In this document: positions 40,832-48,602 of the stretch, piece by piece
Layout of the letters: every line of letters begins with the position of its first letter
Numbering within the stretch: position 1 is the first letter of the stretch
Assembly: GCF_003952185.1 (NCBI RefSeq)
Contig: NZ_RXFS01000011.1
Coordinates: 1 to 64,000 of the forward strand
Direction: 5' to 3'
Source: Variovorax sp. 679
GTDB lineage: Bacteria > Pseudomonadota > Gammaproteobacteria > Burkholderiales > Burkholderiaceae_C
DNA: 64,000 nt
Translations under genes and position numbers: made by a program
Notes under the pieces: model-generated
Database searches by the model: none
What the model was told of the DNA's origin: nothing
What the model saw: the letters and a program-made list of their open reading frames with translations, nothing else

Positions 40832-42388
40832 TCATGCAGGGGCCGATGTGCGGATCAGGTGGTCGAACGCACCGAGTGCCGCCTTCGCGCCGTCGCCGGC
40901 CGCGATGATGATCTGCTTGAACGGCACCGTCGTCGCATCGCCCGCCGCGAACACGCCCGGCACGGAGGTCTGGCCGCGTGCGTCGACGATGATCTCGCCG
41001 TGCTTCGACAGCTCGACCGTGCCCTTGAGCCAGTCGGTGTTGGGCACCAGGCCGATCTGGATGAACACGCCTTCGAGCTCGACCTTCTTCGACTCGCCCG
41101 TCGCGCGGTCCTTGTAGATCAGGCCGTTGACCTTCTGGTCGCCGGTGATCTCGGTGGTCTGCGCGTTGGTGAACACGTCGACGTTCTTCAGGCTCCGGAG
41201 CTTGCGCTGCAACACGGCGTCGGCGCGCAGTTGCGTATCGAACTCGATCAGCGTGACGTGGCCGACGATGCCGGCGAGGTCGATCGCCGCTTCGACGCCC
41301 GAGTTGCCGCCGCCGATCACCGCCACGCGCTTGCCCTTGAACAGCGGGCCGTCGCAGTGCGGGCAGTAGGCCACGCCCTTGTTCTTGAACTCGTGTTCGC
41401 CGGGCACGTTGATGTTGCGCCAGCGCGCGCCGGTCGAAATGATGACCGACTTGCTCTTGAGCGACGCGCCGCTCTCGAGCTTCACCTCGATGAGATCGCT
41501 GCCGGGCACGAGCGCCTTCGCGCGCTGCAGATTCATGATGTCGACCTCGTAGTCGCGCACATGCTCCTCGAGCGCGTGGGCGAACTTCGGTCCTTCGGTT
41601 TCCTTGATCGAGATGAAGTTCTCGATGCCCATGGTGTCGAGCACCTGGCCGCCGAAACGCTCGGAGGCCACGCCGGTGCGGATGCCCTTGCGCGCCGCGT
41701 ACACGGCGGCTGCCGCGCCGGCGGGGCCGCCGCCGACGATCAGCACGTCGAAGGGGTCCTTGCCGGCGATCTTCTTCGCTTCGCGCTCGACGCCACTGGT
41801 GTCGATCTTGGCGAGGATTTCCTCCAGGCTCATGCGGCCCTGGCCGAACTCGGTGCCGTTGAGGAACACGGTCGGCACGGCCATGATCTGGCGTTCCTTC
41901 ACTTCGTCCTGGAAGGTGCCGCCTTCGATCATCGTGGTGCGGATGCGCGGGTTCTGCACCGCCATCAGGTTCAGCGCCTGGACCACGTCGGGGCAGTTGT
42001 GGCAGGTGAGCGAGACGTAGATCTCGAACTCGAAGTCGCCGTCGAGCGCCTTGATCTGGTCGAGCACGGCCTGCTCGACCTTCGGGGGATAGCCGCCGAT
42101 CTGCAGCAACGCGAGGATCAGCGACGTGAATTCATGGCCCATCGGCAGGCCGGCAAAGCGCGGGCCGTGGTTTTCGCTCGGGCGGTTGACCGAGAACGAG
42201 GGCTTGCGGTGGTTGTCGTCGCGGCTTTCGGTCAGCCTGACCAGCGGGGACGATTCGGCAACGTCCTTCAGCAGCGACAGCATCTCGCCCGAGGCCTTGC
42301 TGTCGTCGAGCGAGGCGACGATCTCGATCGGCTGGGTGGCGCGCTCGAGGTAACTCTTCAATTGGGCTTTGGTGCTTGCGTCGAGCAT
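40832..42388 (-). CDS. ahpF: Alkyl hydroperoxide reductase subunit F
   Basis: A 518-residue flavoprotein disulfide reductase that passes electrons from NADH to AhpC. The N-terminal double thioredoxin-like domain (1-195) has its CxxC in SLTCHNCPD near residue 131; the FAD/NAD domain has DVLIVGGGPAGAAAAVYAARKG and the redox CxxC in AYCPHCDGPLF near 345. A terminator-like hairpin separates it from ahpC, so AhpF is probably made at lower level from the same promoter. Confidence 0.96.
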   Translation of the reverse strand: MLDASTKAQLKSYLERATQPIEIVASLDDSKASGEMLSLLKDVAESSPLVRLTESRDDNHRKPSFSVNRPSENHGPRFAGLPMGHEFTSLILALLQIGGYPPKVEQAVLDQIKALDGDFEFEIYVSLTCHNCPDVVQALNLMAVQNPRIRTTMIEGGTFQDEVKERQIMAVPTVFLNGTEFGQGRMSLEEILAKIDTSGVEREAKKIAGKDPFDVLIVGGGPAGAAAAVYAARKGIRTGVASERFGGQVLDTMGIENFISIKETEGPKFAHALEEHVRDYEVDIMNLQRAKALVPGSDLIEVKLESGASLKSKSVIISTGARWRNINVPGEHEFKNKGVAYCPHCDGPLFKGKRVAVIGGGNSGVEAAIDLAGIVGHVTLIEFDTQLRADAVLQRKLRSLKNVDVFTNAQTTEITGDQKVNGLIYKDRATGESKKVELEGVFIQIGLVPNTDWLKGTVELSKHGEIIVDARGQTSVPGVFAAGDATTVPFKQIIIAAGDGAKAALGAFDHLIRTSAPA

Positions 42389-42428
42389 GAGGGACTCTCT
42401 TTCGATAACTGGAAACTATCAACTGGGG

Positions 42429-42465
42429 AAAAAAAAGCCCGGGGCCTCGTGAGCGCCCGGGCTTT
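42429..42465 (-). terminator. Attenuator/terminator between ahpC and ahpF
   Basis: AAAGCCCGGG (42434-42443) pairs with 42456-42465; reading leftward a run of eight U follows at 42429-42436. Read-through would set the AhpC to AhpF ratio. Confidence 0.75.
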
Positions 42466-42479
42466 CGCGCGGGAGGCGC

Positions 42480-43052
42480 TTAGATCTTGCCGACGAGGTC
42501 GAACGAGGGCTTCAGCGTTTCGGCGCCTTCGGTCCACTTGGCGGGGCAGACTTCACCGGGGTGGGCAGCCACGTACTGGGCAGCCTTCACGCGGCGCAGC
42601 AGTTCGGCGGCGTCGCGGCCGATACCGTTGTCGTGCACTTCGATGGTCTTGATCTTGCCTTCGGGGTCGATCACGAAGGTGCCGCGATAGGCCAGGCCGG
42701 CGTCTTCGCCTTCTTCGATCAGCACCTGGAAGGCACGGGCCAGTTGCTGGCTCGGGTCGCCGATCAGCGGGTACTTGACCTTGCCGATGGTGTCCGAGGT
42801 GTCATGCCATGCCTTGTGGGTGAAATGGGTGTCGGTCGACACGCCGTAGATCTCGACGCCGAGCTTCTGGAATTCGGCGTAGTGATCGGCCAGGTCGCCG
42901 AGTTCGGTGGGACACACGAACGTAAAGTCTGCCGGGTAGAACACCACGACCGACCACTTGCCCTTGAAGTTCTCGTTGCTGACGGGCACGAACTTGCCGT
43001 TGTGATACGCGGTGGCCTTGAAGGGAATGATTTCGGTGTTGATCAGGGACAT
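42480..43052 (-). CDS. ahpC: Alkyl hydroperoxide reductase subunit C (peroxiredoxin)
   Basis: A 190-residue typical 2-Cys peroxiredoxin. The peroxidatic Cys is in FYPADFTFVCPTELGDLAD near residue 50 and the resolving Cys in AAHPGEVCPAKW near 169. It reduces organic peroxides, hydrogen peroxide and peroxynitrite using AhpF. An OxyR-type site overlaps the -35 region of its promoter. Confidence 0.97.
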   Translation of the reverse strand: MSLINTEIIPFKATAYHNGKFVPVSNENFKGKWSVVVFYPADFTFVCPTELGDLADHYAEFQKLGVEIYGVSTDTHFTHKAWHDTSDTIGKVKYPLIGDPSQQLARAFQVLIEEGEDAGLAYRGTFVIDPEGKIKTIEVHDNGIGRDAAELLRRVKAAQYVAAHPGEVCPAKWTEGAETLKPSFDLVGKI

Positions 43053-43093
43053 TGGTGATTCCTTGTGGTGGCTGATGAAAAGGGCGAGCCATC

Positions 43094-43157
43094 AGTATAA
43101 CTACCAATCCATCAAATTTAATAGTTGATATCTATCAAAAGTATTGCAACTCGCTAT
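43094..43157 (-). promoter_or_regulatory. ahpC promoter with OxyR-binding site
   Basis: The + strand reads ATAG (43121), CTAT (43132), ATTG (43143), CTAT (43154), each separated by exactly 7 bases: the four-part ATAG-N7-CTAT-N7-ATAG-N7-CTAT OxyR pattern with one mismatch. On the minus strand a -10 TATACT lies at 43094-43099 and the -35 position (43117-43122) touches the site, as expected for OxyR activation. Confidence 0.78.
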
Positions 43158-43242
43158 GTTCACGATGAGCTTCGGGCGCCCTTTCGCAGCCGCAATACGA
43201 ACGTGTATCACCATCACACGCATGCAGACCGGCGCAGCATGG

Positions 43243-43278
43243 GTTTGCTTGCAAACGCGCCTTTTCGCCTCTGACAAT
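43243..43278 (+). promoter_or_regulatory. bfr promoter with overlapping palindrome
   Basis: TTGCAA (43250-43255) and GACAAT (43273-43278) are 17 bases apart and face bfr. A palindrome GTTTGC-TT-GCAAAC (43243-43256) covers the -35, so it may be an operator; the binding protein is unknown. Confidence 0.55.
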
Positions 43279-43304
43279 CACCGCTTTCAGAACAAGGAAA
43301 AATC

Positions 43305-43781
43305 ATGAAGGGCGACCCCAAAGTCATCGAACACCTGCAGGCGCAGCTCAAGAACGAGCTGACTGCGATCAACCAGTATTTCCTGCACTACCGGATGCTC
43401 AAGCACTGGGGCCTGGACAAGCTGGCCAAGAAGGAATACGAGGAATCGATCGGCGAAATGAAGCACGCCGACAAGCTGATGGACCGCATCTTCATGCTCG
43501 ACGGCCTGCCGAACCTGCAGGACCTGGGCAAGCTGAACATCGGCGAAGACGTGCCCGAGTTGCTTCGCTGCGACCTCGGCGCCGAGACCGGCGCTCAGGC
43601 CACCATCAAGGACGGCATCGCGCATTGCGAATCGGTGCGTGACTATGTCTCGCGCGACCTGCTCCAGGAGATCCTGGACGACACCGAAGAGCACATCGAC
43701 TTCCTCGAAACCCAGATCGACCTGATCGACAGGGTCGGCCTGCAGAACTACCTGCAGTCGCAGATGGGCGAACTCGAATAA
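43305..43781 (+). CDS. bfr: Bacterioferritin
   Basis: A 158-residue subunit of the 24-mer iron-storage shell. The ferroxidase ligands are visible: Glu18 in LKNELTAINQYF, Glu51 and His54 in SIGEMKHADKLMDRI, Glu94 in HCESVRDYV, and Glu127/His130 in DDTEEHIDFLE. Met52 in the same E-M-K-H segment is the axial heme ligand between subunits. It lies divergent from ahpC; its electron donor Bfd is encoded at 51895. Confidence 0.97.
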   Translation: MKGDPKVIEHLQAQLKNELTAINQYFLHYRMLKHWGLDKLAKKEYEESIGEMKHADKLMDRIFMLDGLPNLQDLGKLNIGEDVPELLRCDLGAETGAQATIKDGIAHCESVRDYVSRDLLQEILDDTEEHIDFLETQIDLIDRVGLQNYLQSQMGELE

Positions 43782-43806
43782 GGCGGGCCTCTGCCCCTCT
43801 TCGATC

Positions 43807-43830
43807 AACGGGACTTCGATCCCGTTTTTT
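43807..43830 (+). terminator. Intrinsic terminator of bfr
   Basis: AACGGGA (43807-43813) pairs with TCCCGTT (43820-43826), followed by T residues. Confidence 0.8.
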
Positions 43831-43860
43831 ATTGCTTTACGTAACTTAACCGCCCACGAA

Positions 43861-43880
43861 TAACAGTCATTCTCATTTGC
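43861..43880 (+). promoter_or_regulatory. Fur-like box before the PepSY operon
   Basis: On the minus strand the segment reads ATGAGAATGACTGTTATT, matching about 12 of 16 positions of ATGATAAT-N-ATTATCAT. A possible -10 (TAAAAT, 43886-43891) follows on the + strand. Weaker than the other Fur boxes here. Confidence 0.45.
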
Positions 43881-43902
43881 GCAGATAAAATCCGCGCCTT
43901 CG

Positions 43903-44547
43903 ATGACTGCCACCCGCCCCGACAACCGCCGCCGTGCCTACTGGCTCAAGACCCTGCACGAATGGCATTGGGTGAGCTCGGCGATCTGCCTCATCGGCAT
44001 GATCCTGTTCAGCGTCACGGGCTTCACCCTCAATCATGCAGGGCAGATCGAGGCCAAGCCGACCGTCACGAAGCTGAGCGGCTCCATCGACGAAGCCCTT
44101 CGTGCACAGCTCGAAAAGCAGCTGCCCGCCGCCAAGGCTCTCAAGGGGAAAGCCCCCCTGCCCCCTGAATTCCAGGCCTGGGTGCAGAAGCACTGGGACA
44201 TCTCCACCGCAGGCCGCGAAGCCGAGTGGTCCGACGACGAGATCTACCTGTCGCTCCCCCGCCCCGGCGGCGATGCCTGGCTGCGCCTGAGCCTGGCCGA
44301 CGGCGAAATCGAATACGAGCGCACCGACCGCGGCTGGCTCTCCTACTTCAACGACCTCCACAAGGGCCGCAACACAGGCGCCGCTTGGAGCTGGTTCATC
44401 GACATCTTCGCGGGCGCCGCACTGGTCTTCGCGATCACAGGCCTCTTCATTCTCAAGATGCATGCGGGCAACCGGCCGTTCACCTGGCCGATGGTCGGCA
44501 TGGGGCTTGTCGTGCCGGTGCTGCTCGCGCTGCTGTTCATTCACTGA
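43903..44547 (+). CDS. PepSY-associated TM helix protein
   Basis: A 214-residue inner-membrane protein of the PepSY_TM type. A first span (about 25-45, SSAICLIGMILFSVTGFTLN) is followed by a periplasmic domain of about 110 residues and two spans (about 160-180 and 195-212). Histidines flank the spans (LHEWHW before the first, NHAG after it, NDLHKGRNTG before the second), as in b-heme ferric reductases of this class. It heads the operon DUF2271-DUF4198-ApbE-flavoprotein; inner-membrane electron transfer to ferric complexes is the inferred role. Confidence 0.85.
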   Translation: MTATRPDNRRRAYWLKTLHEWHWVSSAICLIGMILFSVTGFTLNHAGQIEAKPTVTKLSGSIDEALRAQLEKQLPAAKALKGKAPLPPEFQAWVQKHWDISTAGREAEWSDDEIYLSLPRPGGDAWLRLSLADGEIEYERTDRGWLSYFNDLHKGRNTGAAWSWFIDIFAGAALVFAITGLFILKMHAGNRPFTWPMVGMGLVVPVLLALLFIH

Positions 44548-44589
44548 TTCCGTTCATCAATCAATCCAGATCCAGGAAAGAGGTTTCCC

Positions 44590-45123
44590 GTGCACGTTCG
44601 CTACTCACTCGCGCCGCTGGCCATCTCGGCGCTGTTCGCGGCTCCGGCCTTCGCGTCGGGACTGGCTGTCAACATCGAGATTCCCCGGCTGAATGTCTCC
44701 GAGTACCACCGCCCCTATGTGGCGACCTGGATCGAGCGCGCCGACAACACCGTCGCCGGCACGCTGGCCGTCTGGTACGACGTGCGCGTCAAGACCAACA
44801 ACCCCGAGGGCGAAGGCACGAAGTGGCTGAAGGACATGCGCCAGTGGTGGCGCCGCGGCGGCCGCGAGCTCTCCGTACCGGTTGACGGAGTGACGGGCGC
44901 GACCAAGCCCGCCGGCAAGCACCAGCTGAGCTTCACCGAAGGCACGGCACCCATGCCCAAGCTCGCACCGGGCGCCTACAAGCTCGTGGTCGAGGCCGCG
45001 CGTGAAGTCGGCGGTCGCGAAGTCGTGAGCATTCCCTTCCAGTGGCCTCCGACGGCCGCGGCGCAGCCGACCGCCACGGGCAAGGAAGAGCTTGGCGAGA
45101 TCAAGCTCGAACTCAAGCCCTGA
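44590..45123 (+). CDS. DUF2271 domain protein, exported
   Basis: A 177-residue protein starting at GTG 44590 behind AGGAAAGAGG. Residues 1-22 are a signal peptide (cleavage A-F-A). The mature part contains NIEIPRLNVSEYHRPYVATWIERADNT, the DUF2271 signature, and a small beta-sandwich with a WLKDMRQWWRRGG loop. Members are usually encoded next to PepSY, DUF4198 and ApbE genes; the function is unknown. It begins 42 bases after the PepSY gene. Confidence 0.82.
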   Translation: MHVRYSLAPLAISALFAAPAFASGLAVNIEIPRLNVSEYHRPYVATWIERADNTVAGTLAVWYDVRVKTNNPEGEGTKWLKDMRQWWRRGGRELSVPVDGVTGATKPAGKHQLSFTEGTAPMPKLAPGAYKLVVEAAREVGGREVVSIPFQWPPTAAAQPTATGKEELGEIKLELKP

Positions 45124-45176
45124 GCGACAACGCACAGCCCTCGTCTTTCGCCAGCCCGTCACATCAAGGAACTGCC

Positions 45177-45986
45177 ATGACCCATTTCAACTTGCGCGCA
45201 GCCTCTCTCGCCATCGCCCTCACTGCCGCCGCATCGCTCGCACAGGCGCACAACGCCTGGCTGCTGCCCTCCTCCACCGTGTTCTCCAAGGCCGACACCG
45301 TGACCGTCGATGCCGCGGTGTCGAACGACCTGTTCGTGGCGAACCACGCGCCGCTGCGGCTCGACGGCCTGCAGATCACCGCGCCCGACGGCAGCACCAT
45401 CAAACCCGAGACCGAAGCCAAGCTCAAGCTGCGCAACGTGTTCGACGTGAGCGTTGCGCAGGCGGGCACCTACCGCATCGCCGTGATCAACGCCGGCGCC
45501 TTCGCGAGCTGGAAGGACAAGGCCACGGGCCAGGCCAAGCGTGCGCGCGGCACCGCCGAAACCATCGGCAAGGAGATTCCGGCCGACGCGCAGGAAGTGA
45601 CGATCACCCAATCGCTCGGCCGCATCGAGACCTTCGTGACCGTCGGCAAGCCTTCCGCGCTCAAGCCTGTCGGCCAGGGTCTGGAGCTCATCTCCACCGG
45701 CAGCCCGACCGACCTGGTCAAGGGTGAGAAGGCCATCTTCACGCTGAACCTCGACGGCCAGCCCGCAAAGGGACTCGAAGTGACGGTGACGGCGGGCAAC
45801 ACCCAGTACCGCGACAAGCTCGAGGAAATCAAGCTCAAGACCGACGACAAGGGCCAGTTCAGCGTCACCTGGCCGGCCGCCGGCATGTACTGGCTCGACG
45901 CCAGCACCAAGGACAACAAGACCACGGTGCCGCAAGCCAAGGAACGCCGCCTGAACTACGCGGCCACCCTTGAAGTGATGCCCTGA
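45177..45986 (+). CDS. DUF4198 domain protein, exported
   Basis: A 269-residue periplasmic protein. The signal peptide ends A-Q-A and the mature protein begins HNAWLLPSSTVF, giving an N-terminal His as in copper- or nickel-associated DUF4198/NikM-like proteins. The rest is beta-rich with a second immunoglobulin-like domain (GEKAIFTLNLDGQPAKGLEVTV). A metal-binding N-terminus is inference. Start 45177 follows AAGGAA. Confidence 0.83.
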   Translation: MTHFNLRAASLAIALTAAASLAQAHNAWLLPSSTVFSKADTVTVDAAVSNDLFVANHAPLRLDGLQITAPDGSTIKPETEAKLKLRNVFDVSVAQAGTYRIAVINAGAFASWKDKATGQAKRARGTAETIGKEIPADAQEVTITQSLGRIETFVTVGKPSALKPVGQGLELISTGSPTDLVKGEKAIFTLNLDGQPAKGLEVTVTAGNTQYRDKLEEIKLKTDDKGQFSVTWPAAGMYWLDASTKDNKTTVPQAKERRLNYAATLEVMP

Positions 45987-46000
45987 CGCAGAACGCCACC

Positions 46001-47008
46001 TTGGGCATTTCGTTCAGCACCTGGCGCGCTGGCGGCTACGCCAACGCGGCCGTACCTCGCCCCGCCGATCCCGCGACCTTGCAGCAGCTGGGCGGGCAGA
46101 CCATGGGCACGACCTGGTCGCTGCGCTTCGACAACCCGCGCATGCTGCCGCTCGCGGAAGTGCGAGCAGCTGTCGAGGCGGCGCTCAACCGTGTGATCGC
46201 GCAGATGAGCCACTGGGAGCCCGACTCGGACATCAGCCGGTTCAACCGGGCTCAGGCCGGGTCGCGCCATGCGCTACCTGCGGAGTTCGCGACGGTGATG
46301 CGGTGCGCCTTCGAGTGGGCGACGGCCAGCGGCGGCGCGATCGATCCGACCGTCGGCCCGCTGGTCTCCTGCTGGGGCTTCGGTCCCGATGCAGGGGAAG
46401 AAAGCGGCCTGCCTGCCGCGAGTGTTCTGGCCGAGGCAAAGGAACGCGTCGGTTGGTCGCGACTGGCTTTCGATGCTGCCGATGGCTCGCTGCTGCAGCC
46501 AGGTGGCGTCACGCTGGATCTGTCAGGCATTGCCAAGGGCTTCGCGGTCGATCACGGCATCGAGGCCTTGCGCGAGTTGGGCATTGCCGACGCACTTCTA
46601 GAGATCGGTGGGGAACTGCGAGGCATCGGCAAGCGCCCCGGCGGGCAAACCTGGCAAGTGCTCGTCGATGGTGATCCGTCCGGGGCGCGACGCGTAGCGC
46701 TTGCCGACATGGCCATCGCCACATCGGGCGACCGGTGGCACCGGCGTTCGCACGGGGGGCGTCGCTGGTCGCACACCATCGATCCGCGCACGGGCGAACC
46801 AGTCGCGCATGCACTGGCCAGCGTCACCGCGCTGCACGCGGAATGCATGCAGGCCGACGCGCTGGCCACCGTGCTGACGGTGCTGGGCCCGGACGAAGGA
46901 TTCGACTTTGCGCAGCAGCACGGCATTGCCGCGCTGTTCGTGAGCCATGGAGATCCACTGCCTGCCGCAAGGGCGACACCCGCCTGGCCCTCACCGGGCA
47001 GGACATGA
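46001..47008 (+). CDS. apbE: FAD:protein FMN transferase, ApbE family
   Basis: About 335 residues from a TTG at 46001, 14 bases after the DUF4198 stop; the conserved domain itself begins at GGQTMGTTWSLRF (Met35), so the start is uncertain. ApbE attaches FMN covalently to a Thr in partner proteins. Visible marks: SHWEPDSDISRFNRAQAG, DPTVGPLVSCWGFGP, VTLDLSGIAKGFAVD and the metal-binding region near TIDPRTGEP. No signal peptide is seen, so it may act in the cytoplasm. Its stop overlaps the next start by ATGA. An obvious FMN-acceptor protein is not encoded next to it. Confidence 0.9.
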   Translation: MGISFSTWRAGGYANAAVPRPADPATLQQLGGQTMGTTWSLRFDNPRMLPLAEVRAAVEAALNRVIAQMSHWEPDSDISRFNRAQAGSRHALPAEFATVMRCAFEWATASGGAIDPTVGPLVSCWGFGPDAGEESGLPAASVLAEAKERVGWSRLAFDAADGSLLQPGGVTLDLSGIAKGFAVDHGIEALRELGIADALLEIGGELRGIGKRPGGQTWQVLVDGDPSGARRVALADMAIATSGDRWHRRSHGGRRWSHTIDPRTGEPVAHALASVTALHAECMQADALATVLTVLGPDEGFDFAQQHGIAALFVSHGDPLPAARATPAWPSPGRT

Positions 47009-48372
47009 ACGACTTCGGCTGGCGCGCGCTGGGCGCAGGCTCCACCCTGGCGGCATATGCGTTGCTTTGCGCGTCGATCTACCTGCGCGAGCACAGGCGA
47101 AAAGCCGCAGCCGCACGCGATGCCGTGGCGCTTTCGGGAGGGGGTGACGAGCCTCCGGTGCTCGTGCTGTTCGCCAGCCAGACCGGCCAGGCCGAAGCAA
47201 TCGCCTGGCAGACTGCTCGGCAGTTGAGCGCCGCGAGCACGCCTGCGCGCGTGATGGAACTGAACGCGCTGGACACCTCGACGCTGGCCACTGCGCGCCG
47301 CGCGCTATTCATCGCAAGCACCTACGGCGAGGGCGATGCGCCCGATGGCGCCAGCGTGTTCGTCGAACGGCTGATGACGAATTCACCGCCAGCATTGCCT
47401 TCATTGAGCTACGCCGTGCTCGCACTGGGCGACCGGCAGTACGCCAACTTCTGCGGCTTTGGCCGCACGCTCGACGAATGGCTGCAGGCAGCGGGCGCCA
47501 GGCGCGAGTTCGATCGCATCGAGGTCGACAACAGCGACCCGGCCGCGCTGGCTGCATGGCAGGGGCAGTGGGGCGAGATGCCGGAACCCGGCATCGCCGA
47601 TGCCGCAATCGATGGCTTCACCCAATGGCGGCTCGTCGAGCGCACACGCCTCAATCCGGGTAGCGCTGGCGGACCGGTCTTCCATCTGGGCCTGGTGCCG
47701 CAGGCCGGCGCGATGCCGAATTGGGCTTCGGGCGACCTCGCACAGGTAGCCGTTGCAAGCGATCCGGCGCGCCCGCGCGACTACTCCATCGCCTCCGTAT
47801 ACGCCGACGGCGAACTGCAGTTGCTCGTGCGGCAGGAACAGCATCCGGACGGCACGCTCGGAGCGGCATCGGGCTTGCTCACCTCCACCCTCAGCATCGG
47901 CGACACGGTAGCCCTGCGCCTGCGGCCACATCGGGGCTTCCGGCTGGACGGCAACGAAGCCCGCCCCTTGATCCTCATCGGGAACGGCACCGGAATCGCG
48001 GGCCTGCGTGCGCATCTGCGGGCTCGTGCAGCCATGGGCAGGCACGACAACTGGCTGGTGTTCGGCGAGCGCCAGGCCGCCCACGACTTCCTCTATCGAG
48101 AAGAAATCGAAGCATGGCAGGCCGGCGGCGTGCTGCAACGGCTCGACATGGTGTTCTCGCGCGATCAGGCCGAGCGCTTCTACGTCCAGCACAGGTTGCT
48201 GCAGTCGGCCGACACCCTGCTGCAATGGCTGCGCGGCGGCGCGGCCGTCTACGTCTGCGGAAGCCTGCAGGGCATGGCATCGGGCGTGGACGCGGCATTG
48301 CGGCAGATTGCCGGCGATGCGCTGATCGACGAGCTGACGATCGGCGGGCGTTATCGCCGCGATGTCTACTGA
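47005..48372 (+). CDS. Membrane-anchored flavodoxin-FAD/NADPH reductase (sulfite reductase alpha-like)
   Basis: A 455-residue diflavin reductase. One N-terminal span (about 7-27, LGAGSTLAAYALLCASIYL) is followed by a flavodoxin domain (LVLFASQTGQAEA near 53, STYGEGDAPDGA, ALGDRQYANFCGFG) and a ferredoxin-reductase domain (FAD motif PRDYSIAS, NADPH motif LILIGNGTGIAGL). It ends in Tyr, which stacks on FAD in this family. It could take electrons from NADPH to the PepSY protein across the membrane; that partnership is inference. Confidence 0.9.
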   Translation: MNDFGWRALGAGSTLAAYALLCASIYLREHRRKAAAARDAVALSGGGDEPPVLVLFASQTGQAEAIAWQTARQLSAASTPARVMELNALDTSTLATARRALFIASTYGEGDAPDGASVFVERLMTNSPPALPSLSYAVLALGDRQYANFCGFGRTLDEWLQAAGARREFDRIEVDNSDPAALAAWQGQWGEMPEPGIADAAIDGFTQWRLVERTRLNPGSAGGPVFHLGLVPQAGAMPNWASGDLAQVAVASDPARPRDYSIASVYADGELQLLVRQEQHPDGTLGAASGLLTSTLSIGDTVALRLRPHRGFRLDGNEARPLILIGNGTGIAGLRAHLRARAAMGRHDNWLVFGERQAAHDFLYREEIEAWQAGGVLQRLDMVFSRDQAERFYVQHRLLQSADTLLQWLRGGAAVYVCGSLQGMASGVDAALRQIAGDALIDELTIGGRYRRDVY

Positions 48373-48452
48373 GGCGCGGCCATTGCGTCAGTTGCGTGAC
48401 AGCAACAAATCGAGCACAACTTTTGGATTAATTCGGCTCACCGGTCAATTTT

Positions 48453-48471
48453 GATATTGAGAACCAATATC
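48453..48471. promoter_or_regulatory. Fur box before the Fiu-like receptor
   Basis: A 19-base palindrome with GATATTG/CAATATC arms matches GATAATGATAATCATTATC at 15 of 19 positions. TATCAT (48468-48473) at its right end could be the -10. The rest of 48373-48602 holds no gene. Confidence 0.8.
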
Positions 48472-48602
48472 ATTTGCAGCGATTTACGACGCTTCGTGAA
48501 TCGACTCACCCAGCCAGTCCCCTCGTTTCTCCAAGGAACGCAGACCGTCAGGACATCGCCAGTCGAGTCCTGCCGTCCGCCCCCCTTTCGGAGAAAACCT
48601 TC

